From Blastopirellula marina (lineage in GTDB: Bacteria > Planctomycetota > Planctomycetia > Pirellulales > Pirellulaceae), in the NCBI RefSeq assembly GCF_002967765.1, contig NZ_PUHY01000005.1, forward strand, positions 558,001 through 622,000: a stretch of DNA of 64,000 nt. Reading direction: 5' to 3'. Below the pieces are notes generated by a model, which had not been told where the DNA came from, made no database searches, and worked only from the letters and a program-made list of their open reading frames with translations. The position numbers and the translations under genes are program-made. Of this stretch, positions 52,887 through 61,695 are shown one piece after another; the stretch's first letter is position 1; each line of letters starts with the position of its first letter.

Positions 52887-53858
52887 CTAATTAGCTCGCT
52901 CGGTCGATGCTTCCGAAAAGCGAGCTTCCCGCGGATCGAGTTCATGCCCGCTACGCTTGGTCAGCACGCCGTATAGTTCAGGGCGTCGTCCCCGAATCCA
53001 TCGCCGGCCAGTGCATTTATCGAGCATACTCAAGTCCAAGTCGGCCACAACCATCGCGTCTTCTGGCTCAGCGACCTCGGCGAGGATGCGTCCATAGCAA
53101 TCGAGAATCATGGCATTGCCCGTCCGGACTTCATCGTCATCGCGTCCGATTCCATTGCTGAAAAGCAAAAACATTCCGTTATCGTGTGCGCGTGCCGGTA
53201 GCCAGCGCAGTAGCCATTCGCGTCCCTTCGGGCCGTTCACTTCCGTACGCAACAAATCAGGGTTCACGGCCCGCTGGTCCCAGACCTGCGGATCAATGCG
53301 TCCCATCGCGTACGGACTGCGCGAAGCGGTTCCACCCGTTTGATGCGGAGCCAGTAAGATGTCGGCTCCCAGCAGCGCAGTGGCTCGGGCGTTCTCGACC
53401 AGGTTGTTATCCCAACAGATCAAGACACCTAACTTGCAGCCGAGCGGCGAATCGAAAACCGTGTACGAATCGCCACTGCTAAAGTGCGGGCTGATGAAGC
53501 AGTGGAGCTTGCGATGGTGATACACTGCGCCGTCCGGCAGAGCCACAACATACGTGTTGTAGATTTGCCCATCACCGGCTCTTTCAATCAGCCCTGCCCC
53601 GACAATCAAATCAAACTTTGCGGCAAGCTCGACAAGCGACTTGGTCGACGATCCATCCGGTACGGGCTCTGCCAATGTGTCCACTTCATCCCGATCGAGA
53701 TTCCGCACATGCCAATAGCCGGTCAAGCACATCTCAGGAAAGCAAATCACCTGCACGCTTTGCTCGGCAGCTTGCTGGCAGAAACGTTCGACCTGGGACA
53801 AGTTATAACGCTTGTCGCCAGGACGATGTTGAAACTGAACCGTCGCGGAACGAATCAT
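52887..53858 (-). CDS. Carbon-nitrogen hydrolase (nitrilase superfamily)
   Basis: Cytoplasmic amidohydrolase of 323 residues. The catalytic triad is visible: E42 in CFPEMCLTGY, K117 in YHHRKLHC and C148 in VLICWDNN. The C-terminal third includes FLLFSNGIGRDDDE and the GNAMILDCYGRIL hairpin typical of the superfamily. The length is slightly above average because of a tail after VLTKRSG. The substrate class (aliphatic amidase, N-carbamoyl hydrolase or other) cannot be decided. It is preceded by a hairpin-rich 209-base gap. Confidence 0.95.
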   Translation of the reverse strand: MIRSATVQFQHRPGDKRYNLSQVERFCQQAAEQSVQVICFPEMCLTGYWHVRNLDRDEVDTLAEPVPDGSSTKSLVELAAKFDLIVGAGLIERAGDGQIYNTYVVALPDGAVYHHRKLHCFISPHFSSGDSYTVFDSPLGCKLGVLICWDNNLVENARATALLGADILLAPHQTGGTASRSPYAMGRIDPQVWDQRAVNPDLLRTEVNGPKGREWLLRWLPARAHDNGMFLLFSNGIGRDDDEVRTGNAMILDCYGRILAEVAEPEDAMVVADLDLSMLDKCTGRRWIRGRRPELYGVLTKRSGHELDPREARFSEASTERAN

Positions 53859-53942
53859 GAGGAGCTCTCTTCTTCAGGCGGGCGGGAGGTCTTAGCCACA
53901 GAGGGAGAAAGGCAATTATCGGATATATCCTAGACCAACAAC

Positions 53943-53990
53943 GTGTGCCCCGGGTGAGCGGGTCGCCCGGACAGGATGCTTAGGGCACAC
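53943..53990. repeat. Nested palindrome GTGTGCCC...GGGCACAC
   Basis: Outer arms GTGTGCCC (53943-53950) and GGGCACAC (53983-53990) pair perfectly. An inner CGGG/CCCG pairing lies within the loop. The segment is flanked by TTAGCCACAGAGGG (53894-53907) and a partly complementary CTGTGGCTTCC (54028-54038). It looks like a dispersed intergenic element and may help terminate or separate the genes at 52887-53858 and 54068-54892. Confidence 0.6.
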
Positions 53991-54067
53991 AAAGTTCTCA
54001 ATTCATCAATCTCGTCCCTCGGTATTTCTGTGGCTTCCGATCTTCTCCTCTTTTGTAGGTCAAAGCA

Positions 54068-54892
54068 CTACGGTTGTGCCGGCTGGCCTGGTTGGATCTT
54101 GAGGAGATGCTGGGTGAGCTTTTCTTCCGCATCGGGAATCTTGGTGCGAATCTGAAGCGGGATCGGATCGACGATCTTTCGCTCGCGTCTCGCCACCAGA
54201 TAATCGCGGACGATCGTCGTACGTTGGTTTTGCATCAGGAAGTGAATCCACAGCCACGACTCAGCGTAATCGGTTCCGCTCATCTGCTCGGGACGTGAGA
54301 TCGTTGCCAGGCGTTCCAGATTGGGCTGCCATTTATAGTTTTTCAGGCCGTCGTTCAACCACGGAAGATGTTCGCGATTCATTCGGCCCCGCACGCCGAC
54401 AACCTCGTAATACTCGGCCAGTCCTTCATCCAGCCAAAGCGGAAGCGTACCGACCGAAGAGTTCAAGTAAGCGTGCGTCAGCTCGTGACGAAGGTCGGAA
54501 AGGATGCTATCCGACCAAATCGCATAGACGTAATACTGCCCCCCTTCCACAACAAACAACGCCCGCCGTCCGTTAAGTTGGGGAAAGTGTCTGCGTGTGA
54601 ACTGAGCGAACGCGGTGGGATCGCGAAAGATCCGTACGTTGATATTCTGGTTCGAGAAAGGAATCCCCAGATCATCCCGGAGTTCCATCTTCAAGTTGCG
54701 GATTTCCTGCAGCACCTGACTATCGTCTTGCAGATCAAAATCCGATTCGATGTTCAATGGAACGTCGTCGACAAACGTGGTCGGCATCGGAGCCAACTGG
54801 TTACTCCACATCGTGCAGCCAAGCGCGGACATGCAAACCAGCCCCAACAGGAGCGTTACGCAAGCGGTAGGCGATTTGTGGAGAAAGGCCAT
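54068..54892 (-). CDS. DUF1570-type lipoprotein, gluzincin-like metallopeptidase
   Basis: Exported lipoprotein of 274 residues. The signal VTLLLGLVCMSALGC ends in a lipobox with cysteine 26. A zinc-protease motif HELTH lies at 136-140, and the second part LWLDEGLAEYYEV supplies the likely third ligand, glutamate, in EGLAE. This pattern matches DUF1570/peptidase MA-like proteins, which are common in planctomycetes. The last 40 residues are basic. It starts 28 bases behind the IspG stop and may be co-transcribed with it. The target is unknown. Confidence 0.87.
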   Translation of the reverse strand: MAFLHKSPTACVTLLLGLVCMSALGCTMWSNQLAPMPTTFVDDVPLNIESDFDLQDDSQVLQEIRNLKMELRDDLGIPFSNQNINVRIFRDPTAFAQFTRRHFPQLNGRRALFVVEGGQYYVYAIWSDSILSDLRHELTHAYLNSSVGTLPLWLDEGLAEYYEVVGVRGRMNREHLPWLNDGLKNYKWQPNLERLATISRPEQMSGTDYAESWLWIHFLMQNQRTTIVRDYLVARRERKIVDPIPLQIRTKIPDAEEKLTQHLLKIQPGQPAQP

Positions 54893-54920
54893 CCGTGGTC
54901 CTTTGCAGCGGCAGGTGGGA

Positions 54921-56063
54921 TCAGCCGACGGTTTGGGCGGAAATCAGTTGGTCGAGTTCATCCTTGAGACGAACCAGCACTTCGTCGTAGTCGAAGGCGC
55001 CCAGTGGTTCGCCTCCTCGTTTCAAGTTCACGAAGTTCGGGCCACACCACAAACCGAGATCGGCGTCGTCGGTCTCGCCGGGGCCGTTCACGCGGCAGCC
55101 CATGACGGCGATTGTAATCTTGTGGTCCTTGGCGTACTCCGTCAGCTCTTTCACTTTCGCGGCCAGGTCAACGAACGCTTCGTTCTCGACGCGCGAGCAG
55201 CTCGGGCAGCTGATGATGTTCAGCGTTTGCAAACCGTAATCGAGAACCGTTCGCAGGCGGCCTGCTTTGATGTCGGCCAAAATCTTGCGACCGGCTTCGA
55301 TTTCCTCCCCCTTACGCGAGTTAGGAACCGTGAGCGAGACTCGCAGCGTATCGCCAATGCCGTTACCGATCAGCTGTTCAAAGGCGATTCGCGTTTTGAT
55401 CACGCCATCGGGCGGCATGCCGGCTTCGGTCACCCCTAAGTGCAGCGGAACATCGGACCGCTTCTCAGCAAAGCGACGATTCACTTCGATCACCTTTTGC
55501 GGATCGCTGTCCTTCAACGAAACACAGTAGCGATCGAAACCGAGGCTATCGACCAGGTCGCAGTGCTCCCAGGCACTTTCCAGCATTGGCGTGATCGAAT
55601 CTTCTTTGTCGTACTGGGCCAACTTGGCGGGATCGACACTGCCACAGTTCACACCAATTCGCACGGCGCAGTCGTTGTCCTTGGCCACGCCGATGATGTA
55701 TTCGACCTTCTCTTGCCACGGCTTCTCGCGTTCGTGGTGATAAAGGTGCCCCGGGTTATAGCGAATCTTGTCGACGTGCGGCGCGACTAGTTCAGCTAAG
55801 CGGTAGTTTTCCTGCAAGTCGACCGAGAGATTACCGCTGGTTTGCTTGCGGATTTCGGCCAAAGCCTCCGCATCTTTCTTGCTATCGACCGCAATGCGAA
55901 TGACATCTGCGCCGGCTTTTTCCAAGTCGGTAACCTGGGCGACGGTGGCGTCGATGTCCTGGGTCTTGGTGGCCGTCATGCTTTGAACGGCGATTTCGTG
56001 GCCGGAACCAATAGTCACGCTGCCGATTTTGACGCTGCGTGTCGGATTGCGAACGATTTCCAA
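54921..56063 (-). CDS. ispG: 4-hydroxy-3-methylbut-2-enyl diphosphate synthase (IspG)
   Basis: Iron-sulfur enzyme of the MEP isoprenoid pathway. It reductively converts 2-C-methyl-D-erythritol 2,4-cyclodiphosphate to HMBPP. The N-terminal TIM barrel starts at [20 protein letters not shown], and the C-terminal cluster domain shows ISCPSCSR with two of the three cluster cysteines. The third cysteine is in [13 protein letters not shown], read here as [13 protein letters not shown]. The length of 380 residues fits the short bacterial form. Start ATG 56063. Confidence 0.98.
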   Translation of the reverse strand: MEIVRNPTRSVKIGSVTIGSGHEIAVQSMTATKTQDIDATVAQVTDLEKAGADVIRIAVDSKKDAEALAEIRKQTSGNLSVDLQENYRLAELVAPHVDKIRYNPGHLYHHEREKPWQEKVEYIIGVAKDNDCAVRIGVNCGSVDPAKLAQYDKEDSITPMLESAWEHCDLVDSLGFDRYCVSLKDSDPQKVIEVNRRFAEKRSDVPLHLGVTEAGMPPDGVIKTRIAFEQLIGNGIGDTLRVSLTVPNSRKGEEIEAGRKILADIKAGRLRTVLDYGLQTLNIISCPSCSRVENEAFVDLAAKVKELTEYAKDHKITIAVMGCRVNGPGETDDADLGLWCGPNFVNLKRGGEPLGAFDYDEVLVRLKDELDQLISAQTVG

Positions 56064-56283
56064 CGTTGTAAACTCCCGCGGTGGATAGACTTTTGCTCTA
56101 TTGTCACCAACCGCGGGATATTTGACAACATCACGATTCGAAGCTTTATTCCCTCTTCATTGATTCCGAGCGATAAGAAGTTCGCCCCAGACGTTACTTA
56201 CCAGGCCAGGAGGAGACGTTCTTAACCACGGATACCACCGATTCGAAACCGACCAACCACGTTTGCCACTGGCATATAGATCC

Positions 56284-56319
56284 GTAGGCTGGAATGCGCT
56301 AACGCTCATTCCAGCCTAC
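56284..56319. repeat. Perfect 13-bp inverted repeat, REP/MITE-like
   Basis: Arms GTAGGCTGGAATG (56284-56296) and CATTCCAGCCTAC (56307-56319) pair perfectly around CGCTAACGCT. The size, perfection and position in a gap suggest a REP-like mobile palindrome rather than a simple terminator. The 297-base gap 56064-56360 also has a CCACGGATACCACCGAT stretch that is partly repeated, inverted, at 58225-58252. No gene is seen in the gap. Confidence 0.75.
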
Positions 56320-56360
56320 ATTTCTTGGTTTCCTAACGTGGTCTCTGAGAACGGAAGGCT

Positions 56361-57476
56361 CTATTTTTCCCGAACGACCTTCGTCAAAGCTTCGACAAAG
56401 AAGTATTCGCCAAACATCACCGATTCGTCGACGCCCAGGTCTTTTTCGGTATGGTAGACCCCATGTTTCAGGATGCCTTCCCAGCCTTCGTCGTTGATGG
56501 CCAGGTATTCTGGGGTAACCAGGGAATCGAGTGTTGCCAGAGCCGTTTCGCGGTACTTCTTGGCCTTTTCGGGATCGGAAACCTGCTTCGACAAGTCGAG
56601 CAAGCCCGAGGCGGCGATCGCACCCGCCGAGGTTTCTTTTTGAGCTCCCCACGGGGCTGGTTGGCTTAAATCGGCGTCGAAGTCCCAGAACGGCACCTTG
56701 TCTTCCGGCAAGTTCGCGACCCAGTAGTCGGCATTTCGCTCGGCAACGGCTAGGAACTCAGGGTTATTGGTCAGGGCGAATACCTTGCTGTAACCATAGA
56801 GCGACCACGATAACCCGCGGGCCCAGCTACTATCGCCTCGCAGGCCCTGATGGGTGGTTTGCTTAAGAAACTCGCCCGTTTCCAAGTCAAACATCCCTTC
56901 GTGAGCGGTCGAACCGTTCTCGCGGACAATCTTGTCACGCGTTGTCCGGCAGTGCGCTTCCGCCTTTCGCATCAGCTCGGCGTCGCCTGTTTCGTTGGCA
57001 GCATAAAAGATGATCGGAACATTCATCATGATGTCGATGAACAGCGAGTCATCCGAGACAAAGCTGCGTAGGTACTGTCCCTTTTCCTTGAATCGCATGG
57101 CCAGCGTCCGTCCGGCCTGGATCAGCACGTCGTTCAAGTGCTTGTCGCCCGTCAACTGGTACCAGGGCAAGTAGGTGCTTAAGAAGATGAACCCCAAGTC
57201 GTGCACGTCGCGGTCATGCTGGCGGTGCTCGAGCAGTTTCGAGTAATGCTCCGCCTTGGCTCGCCAGTCGGCGTCACCGGTCCGCAGATGAAACTGCCAC
57301 ATCATTCCAGCGAAAAAGCCGGCGCACCAGTCGGTCCATAACTCTTTGTCATGACGCCACTTACCACCCTCGGTATAGATAGGGAAGTAATCGGGATGCG
57401 CCTGCACGATGTGGGCGACCTGCTTTTCGGCGAACTCAAGGGCGTGGGTATACGAGTCGATGCGTGCGTCAGACAT
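56361..57476 (-). CDS. Glycoside hydrolase family 88 (unsaturated glucuronyl hydrolase)
   Basis: GH88 enzyme of 371 residues, expected to hydrate and cleave unsaturated uronic acid ends produced by polysaccharide lyases. The (alpha/alpha)6 barrel shows WTDWCAGFFAGMMWQ and SLFIDIMMNVPIIFYAA, which hold the two aspartates used in catalysis. Later text SSWARGLSWSLYGYSKV is also typical. No signal peptide, so intracellular: it would act on imported oligosaccharides. It fits the polysaccharide-degrading lifestyle suggested by the other genes. Transcribed alone. Confidence 0.94.
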   Translation of the reverse strand: MSDARIDSYTHALEFAEKQVAHIVQAHPDYFPIYTEGGKWRHDKELWTDWCAGFFAGMMWQFHLRTGDADWRAKAEHYSKLLEHRQHDRDVHDLGFIFLSTYLPWYQLTGDKHLNDVLIQAGRTLAMRFKEKGQYLRSFVSDDSLFIDIMMNVPIIFYAANETGDAELMRKAEAHCRTTRDKIVRENGSTAHEGMFDLETGEFLKQTTHQGLRGDSSWARGLSWSLYGYSKVFALTNNPEFLAVAERNADYWVANLPEDKVPFWDFDADLSQPAPWGAQKETSAGAIAASGLLDLSKQVSDPEKAKKYRETALATLDSLVTPEYLAINDEGWEGILKHGVYHTEKDLGVDESVMFGEYFFVEALTKVVREK

Positions 57477-57630
57477 GGTGGCGAAAAACGGTTACGGGGA
57501 AAGATGATAGGTCCACTGGATGCGTTGGCCAGGAAGCGACAGAATAGCCTCGTCCTCCGAGCAACGGACGTATCGTACCATAGCGCCCTTGCCCGAAAAG
57601 CCATTTTGATTTGGAAGCGAGAAAATTTCG

Positions 57631-58134
57631 ATGTATGACCCGGTCCTTCATATCGTCTTACTGGAACCGGAGATCCCGCCAAACACTGGCAACATCGGCC
57701 GAACCTGCGTCGCAACCGGAATCAAACTGTGGCTGGTCGAACCGCTCGGGTTTCAAGTCGACGATACCGCTTTGAAGCGGGCCGGGATGGACTATTGGCA
57801 GCATTTGAACTGGGAAGTTGTCCCCGATTGGGATACGCTCACTAAGTCACTTAAAGGGAATCGCTGGTGGTACTTAACGAAGACCGCCAAGACCACCTAC
57901 ACCGACATCGCGTTCGAGAAAGACGACGTCCTGGTTTTCGGTCGCGAGTCCGCTGGCCTGCCGCGCGAGCTGGTGGAAGCGAACGAAAAAACAGCCATCT
58001 CGGTACCCATGCGAACCGACGTCCGCAGCTTGAACCTGGCCTCAACCGCATCCGTGGTCGCCTACGAAGCGGTCCGCCAGTTGACCGTCCGCGGCGAATA
58101 TTCTTTACCCATCGGCGAATCCCCAATCGGGTGA
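57631..58134 (+). CDS. trmL: tRNA (cytidine(34)-2'-O)-methyltransferase TrmL
   Basis: SPOUT-class methyltransferase of 167 residues modifying the wobble base of tRNA-Leu. The knotted-fold motifs are visible: motif 1 LEPEIPPNTGNIGRTC, motif 2 VLVFGRESAGLP and motif 3 PMRTDVRSLNLASTASV. The start ATG at 57631 is directly before the first strand. It is divergent from the GH88 gene across a 154-base gap. Confidence 0.97.
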   Translation: MYDPVLHIVLLEPEIPPNTGNIGRTCVATGIKLWLVEPLGFQVDDTALKRAGMDYWQHLNWEVVPDWDTLTKSLKGNRWWYLTKTAKTTYTDIAFEKDDVLVFGRESAGLPRELVEANEKTAISVPMRTDVRSLNLASTASVVAYEAVRQLTVRGEYSLPIGESPIG

Positions 58135-58360
58135 AATGTGCCCGATATGCAATTTCTGTGCTCGTTTCGCATCGCCTGAAGAGGACGAACCACAGATTTC
58201 GCCGTTTTTCGAAATCTTCTAATCCGTACCCATCGGTTTCATCCGTGGTTACTCCCTCCCAGCTTCCCACCACGATTGCTATTCCCTGATAGCAGCAAAT
58301 CTTTCACAATACGCCGCGAAACCTTCGACCCAATTTGGCCACGCATCGCAGGGAGGCGGA

Positions 58361-59308
58361 ATGAGGCCCAAGCTAGTTGCCGACTATTTAGTTTATCTGG
58401 CGGTCCGCCTGTTCATTTGCGTGGTCCAAGCGATTCCTCTGTCGGTATGCGATCAGATCTCGAAGTTCCTGGCCTGGCTGGCCAACGACGTCTTCAAAAT
58501 ACGTGGCAAGCTGCTTCAATCGAACCTGCAGCACGCCTTCCCCGAGCTTTCGGCCGAAGAACGTAAGAAGCTGGCCCGCCGCTCGTGGCACCACCTTTGC
58601 TTGATGATCTGCGAAATCGCCCATGCTCCGCGGAAGCTGCATACCACCAACTGGCACAAATCGATCCAGATGCATCAGATCGAAATTCAAATCAAGGAAG
58701 CCCTCGGTCGCCGGCCGGTCGTCGTGTTGCTGGGGCACTTTGGCAACTTCGAGCTGATGGGTTACTGCACCGGGCTGTTAGGCTTCCCAACCTACACGGT
58801 CGCTCGCCCGCTCGACAATCCGTTCCTGCACGATTACCTGGAAGAGTTCCGCAGCGCGACCGGCCAGATCATTCTGCCGAAGCAAGGCAGCGCCCCGTAC
58901 ATTGAAGAAGTGCTGAAACAAAACGGCACCCTGGCCCTGTTGTGCGACCAGAACGCCGGCCCAAAAGGTTGCTGGGTCGAATTCCTCAACCGCCCGGCTT
59001 CGTACCACAAGGCGATCAGTGTTTTCTCGATGACCAGCGGCGCCCCGGTCGTGTTCCTTTACATGCGACGCATTGGCGGCCCGATGCAATTTGAAATGGG
59101 AGTCGAAGGCATTTACGACCCAGCTCTCTGCGACGAGCCTAAGGGTGTAAAGGAAGTCACCCAGTGGTACAACGACATGCTCGAACGCGTCGTCCGCCGC
59201 GACCCGGAACAATATTGGTGGGTCCACAACCGCTGGAAAGACGAACGCCCCGCGAAAAAGAAAAAGCAAACCGAAACGCCCCCCGCCAAGCTGGCCAGCG
59301 CCGCATAA
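58361..59308 (+). CDS. LpxL/HtrB-type lysophospholipid acyltransferase
   Basis: Membrane acyltransferase of the lipid A biosynthesis family, 315 residues. A hydrophobic N-terminal helix (about 7-30) anchors it. The catalytic H-x4-D/E motif is HFGNFE in VVLLGHFGNFELMGY. Downstream LLCDQNAGPKGCWVEFLN and PEQYWWVHNRWKDERP match the family. The last 25 residues are rich in K, T and A. It probably adds a secondary acyl chain to lipid A or a related lipid, consistent with the outer membrane of planctomycetes. It follows TrmL after 226 bases that contain part of a dispersed repeat. Confidence 0.92.
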   Translation: MRPKLVADYLVYLAVRLFICVVQAIPLSVCDQISKFLAWLANDVFKIRGKLLQSNLQHAFPELSAEERKKLARRSWHHLCLMICEIAHAPRKLHTTNWHKSIQMHQIEIQIKEALGRRPVVVLLGHFGNFELMGYCTGLLGFPTYTVARPLDNPFLHDYLEEFRSATGQIILPKQGSAPYIEEVLKQNGTLALLCDQNAGPKGCWVEFLNRPASYHKAISVFSMTSGAPVVFLYMRRIGGPMQFEMGVEGIYDPALCDEPKGVKEVTQWYNDMLERVVRRDPEQYWWVHNRWKDERPAKKKKQTETPPAKLASAA

Positions 59309-59350
59309 GAATTTCAAGTTACATAATCGTGCATCAATTTGCGTCATCAC

Positions 59351-59992
59351 ATGTCCATCAGAGAATTAGAGGAGTTCGGTTGGACAACGTATTCTGGCGT
59401 AACAAGTGACGCAGATCTCCATGACTTAGCAAATGATCTTGGAAATCCCATTGCTTTATCGGACGGAACGTACTTAAAACGCCTCGAGATCCGTAAGCCA
59501 CAGCAGGCAAGGACTGGCACCTTCGGCAAAAAGTTTGGAGAGGGCGCTTATCCTCTTCATACTGACACAGCCCATTGGCCGCGCCCGGCGCGACTGATCG
59601 TTCTACGTGCAGCGGGAGATCTACGTAGACCAACGGTGATCCATCCATTTAAACGACTCTTTACGCACGCTGACGATATCGTGAGAGAGAGTCTTGGAAA
59701 GTCCGTTTGGTATTCAGGGACGACATCCCGAAGGTTTTGCTGTTCCATCCGGTTCAAATGTGACGGTCATATTGGATGTCGCTATGATCCGATATGCATG
59801 AAACCAGCAAATAATTCGGCCGCGATTATTAAGCAGTACTTGGATAGTGCGTCTTCTCTTTCCGAAGCTCAACCGTTTCAATGGAAGAAAGGTACTGCGC
59901 TTGTACTTTCAAATTGGCACGTGCTTCATGGGCGTGGTAATCGTCCTGAGGCGGAGCTGAGCAGGCAAATATCAAGAATTTATGTGGAATGA
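59351..59992 (+). CDS. TauD/TfdA-like Fe(II)/2-oxoglutarate dioxygenase (A/T-rich islet)
   Basis: Probable non-heme iron dioxygenase of 213 residues. The iron-binding triad is visible: HTD in YPLHTDTAHWPRPARL and the distal histidine in NWHVLHGRGN, with the 2-oxoglutarate arginine likely in SRQISRIY. At 213 residues it is shorter than typical TauD (about 280), but the core is complete. The ATG at 59351 is preferred; a TTG at 59339 adds four residues. The gene is in clearly A/T-richer DNA than its neighbours. It is followed after three bases by the HEPN/zinc-ribbon gene, so the two form one operon. Substrate unknown. Confidence 0.8.
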   Translation: MSIRELEEFGWTTYSGVTSDADLHDLANDLGNPIALSDGTYLKRLEIRKPQQARTGTFGKKFGEGAYPLHTDTAHWPRPARLIVLRAAGDLRRPTVIHPFKRLFTHADDIVRESLGKSVWYSGTTSRRFCCSIRFKCDGHIGCRYDPICMKPANNSAAIIKQYLDSASSLSEAQPFQWKKGTALVLSNWHVLHGRGNRPEAELSRQISRIYVE

Positions 59993-59995
59993 CGT

Positions 59996-60985
59996 ATGAG
60001 TTGGGAACGCGATCCGTTATGGGCCAAAGCAAAGTTGTTTTTTCAACATGCCTTCGATCAACCTCGCGACACGCCTAATTTTGGATTGTGGTGCGCGCTT
60101 GGCCTTGAGCTACTTGCACGCGCTGCAATTGCGTCCGTCAGTCCAACGCTTTTAGCTGAACCAGACCGAGATCAAAAACATCTATTGCACGCTCTAAATC
60201 GAGGTTCTGAGCGTGTCCCGCGAAAGTCTATTGGAACGGCGCAAGTTCTAACGTTGTGTCAACAATTATTCGTAGATTTCACACCCGAAGACCAAAAGGC
60301 AGCAAATGCGTTAATAAGTAGGCGTAACGACGAGCTACATTCTGGCGCAGCGGCATTTGAGGAATACACAACAAACCAATGGATTTCAGGATTTTACAGA
60401 TGTTGCCGCGCCTTATGTTTGCCGTTAGATGAGTCCCTCGAATCACTCTTTGGTGCCGATGAAGCCACTGTTGCCATTGAAGTCCTTGACCAAACGAGAA
60501 AAGAGGTAATACAGCGGGTGAAGAATGCCATCGCTGCCCACCGAAGTGTTTATGAAGGCTATTCAACGGACGAGAAAATGCAGGCAGCTAAGGCATCGGA
60601 CGAGCTCGCTAAGAAACTAGCATATCAACGTCATCATCGCGTCGTTTGTCCTGCTTGTGAAAACAGTGCAACTGTTCAAGGTACTACTTTCGGTCGAGAA
60701 AGTGTAACACAGAATGAGGGAAAGATAGTTGTAAAACAGGCCGTCGTACCGAATGCATTCACTTGTTCTGTCTGCAGGCTGAAATTAAACGGGTATGCAG
60801 AGTTGAAGGCCGCTGATTTGGGTGATCAATACACCAGGACAACAACATATGAACCGGACGTATACTACAATTTAATCGACCCTGCTAATACTGATGCGAT
60901 TAACGAGTTAGTTGCAGACGCACTTTCTAACAACCCAGACATGATAGATGACTATTTATTCATGGATGAGTACGACAATGAATGA
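59996..60985 (+). CDS. HEPN-like domain protein with zinc ribbon, coupled to dioxygenase
   Basis: A 329-residue protein not matching any family that I can name with confidence. Residues 1-150 are helical and carry RNDELH (110-115), matching the R-x4-H signature of HEPN domains, many of which are RNases in toxin and phage-defence systems. A helical linker (about 155-215) leads to a zinc ribbon with C218-x2-C221 and C257-x2-C260. The C-terminus (about 270-329) is acidic. In 60001-60060, 27 of 60 bases are G or C, against 38 of 60 in 58921-58980 of the neighbouring acyltransferase, so the gene looks recently acquired. It is three bases behind the dioxygenase gene. Confidence 0.72.
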   Translation: MSWERDPLWAKAKLFFQHAFDQPRDTPNFGLWCALGLELLARAAIASVSPTLLAEPDRDQKHLLHALNRGSERVPRKSIGTAQVLTLCQQLFVDFTPEDQKAANALISRRNDELHSGAAAFEEYTTNQWISGFYRCCRALCLPLDESLESLFGADEATVAIEVLDQTRKEVIQRVKNAIAAHRSVYEGYSTDEKMQAAKASDELAKKLAYQRHHRVVCPACENSATVQGTTFGRESVTQNEGKIVVKQAVVPNAFTCSVCRLKLNGYAELKAADLGDQYTRTTTYEPDVYYNLIDPANTDAINELVADALSNNPDMIDDYLFMDEYDNE

Positions 60986-61695
60986 ATTCAAGTGCTAGGT
61001 CTTGCCTGAAGTATTGTGCAAATCAGCTCAATCAACATTCGCAGTTTGGCAACGTCTCACGACGCAAGCTGCCGTGCAAACGCGAGTCCCGCGAAACGTT
61101 CCTGTCTACCGCATTCGCAAACTCCTGTGCGTCAAGACGTACCCTATACGACGAAGGCAACGGGATATTGGGAATCGATCGTAATATCGCTGTCTGCTTG
61201 ATTCCTCTTTCGGCGTTACTGGCCACCGGGTGTTTCCCTAGCTATCCCCCAGGATCCAGCAAATACACCAACAACCTGCTGGTCGACAACGGCATCGTCT
61301 ACGAGCATGCCGTGTTAACCCAAGTTGCCGCATTGTGTAGTCATGATGTTGCCTATTAGCAGCGGACCAGTGTTTGCTGACTTGGTTTGAATCGGCAGTG
61401 GATCGCAGCACCCGCCCCCCCGGTAGATCAACCCAACAAGAAAGTTTCGCGCGGCTTAACCTTCCAGCCTGCAGCAACTTAACGCCACCCCGCCGAAAAA
61501 AATCGCTGCGCGGCGTTTAACATTGAAACATTTAGTTGGTAAATCTATTCCCGCCGCAAACGCAACCTGGTCAGGCTTCTGGATCCACCTGACCGATTGT
61601 CGGTCGCAGTTGCGGCATGGGGGAAGTCGTTCTGTTCGACTTTCGTGGCGTCTCTGCGCGCCTTGCTTTTGGTTTCTTCACGAGAGGTTTGGATC
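60986..61695. other. 710-base region with gene debris
   Basis: No complete gene is visible. It contains a lipoprotein-like fragment (61168-61359, separate entry), a C-rich tract near 61411-61422 and two GCGCGGC-containing stretches (61438-61455 and 61511-61525). A related stretch TTAAGTTTTCGCGCGGC occurs at 62280-62296. The mixed composition suggests the edge of an insertion. Confidence 0.5.
61168..61359 (+). pseudogene. Lipoprotein 5' fragment, probable gene remnant
   Basis: From a TTG at 61168 the frame encodes a lipoprotein-type signal (NIAVCLIPLSALLATGC) followed by SYPPGSSKYTNN and about 35 further residues, then a stop. The codons around LLVDNGIVYEH look like those of the host genes, unlike the A/T-rich genes just before it. 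At 64 residues with an abrupt end it looks like the start of a truncated lipoprotein gene. The frame overlaps the HEPN gene end if read from 60982, but that start is unlikely. Confidence 0.35.

Noticed and set aside
60982-61359. A 125-codon frame starting in an ATGA overlap with the HEPN gene
   Set aside because: The first 60 residues do not look like protein; only the later lipoprotein-like part seems meaningful, so it is listed as a fragment.
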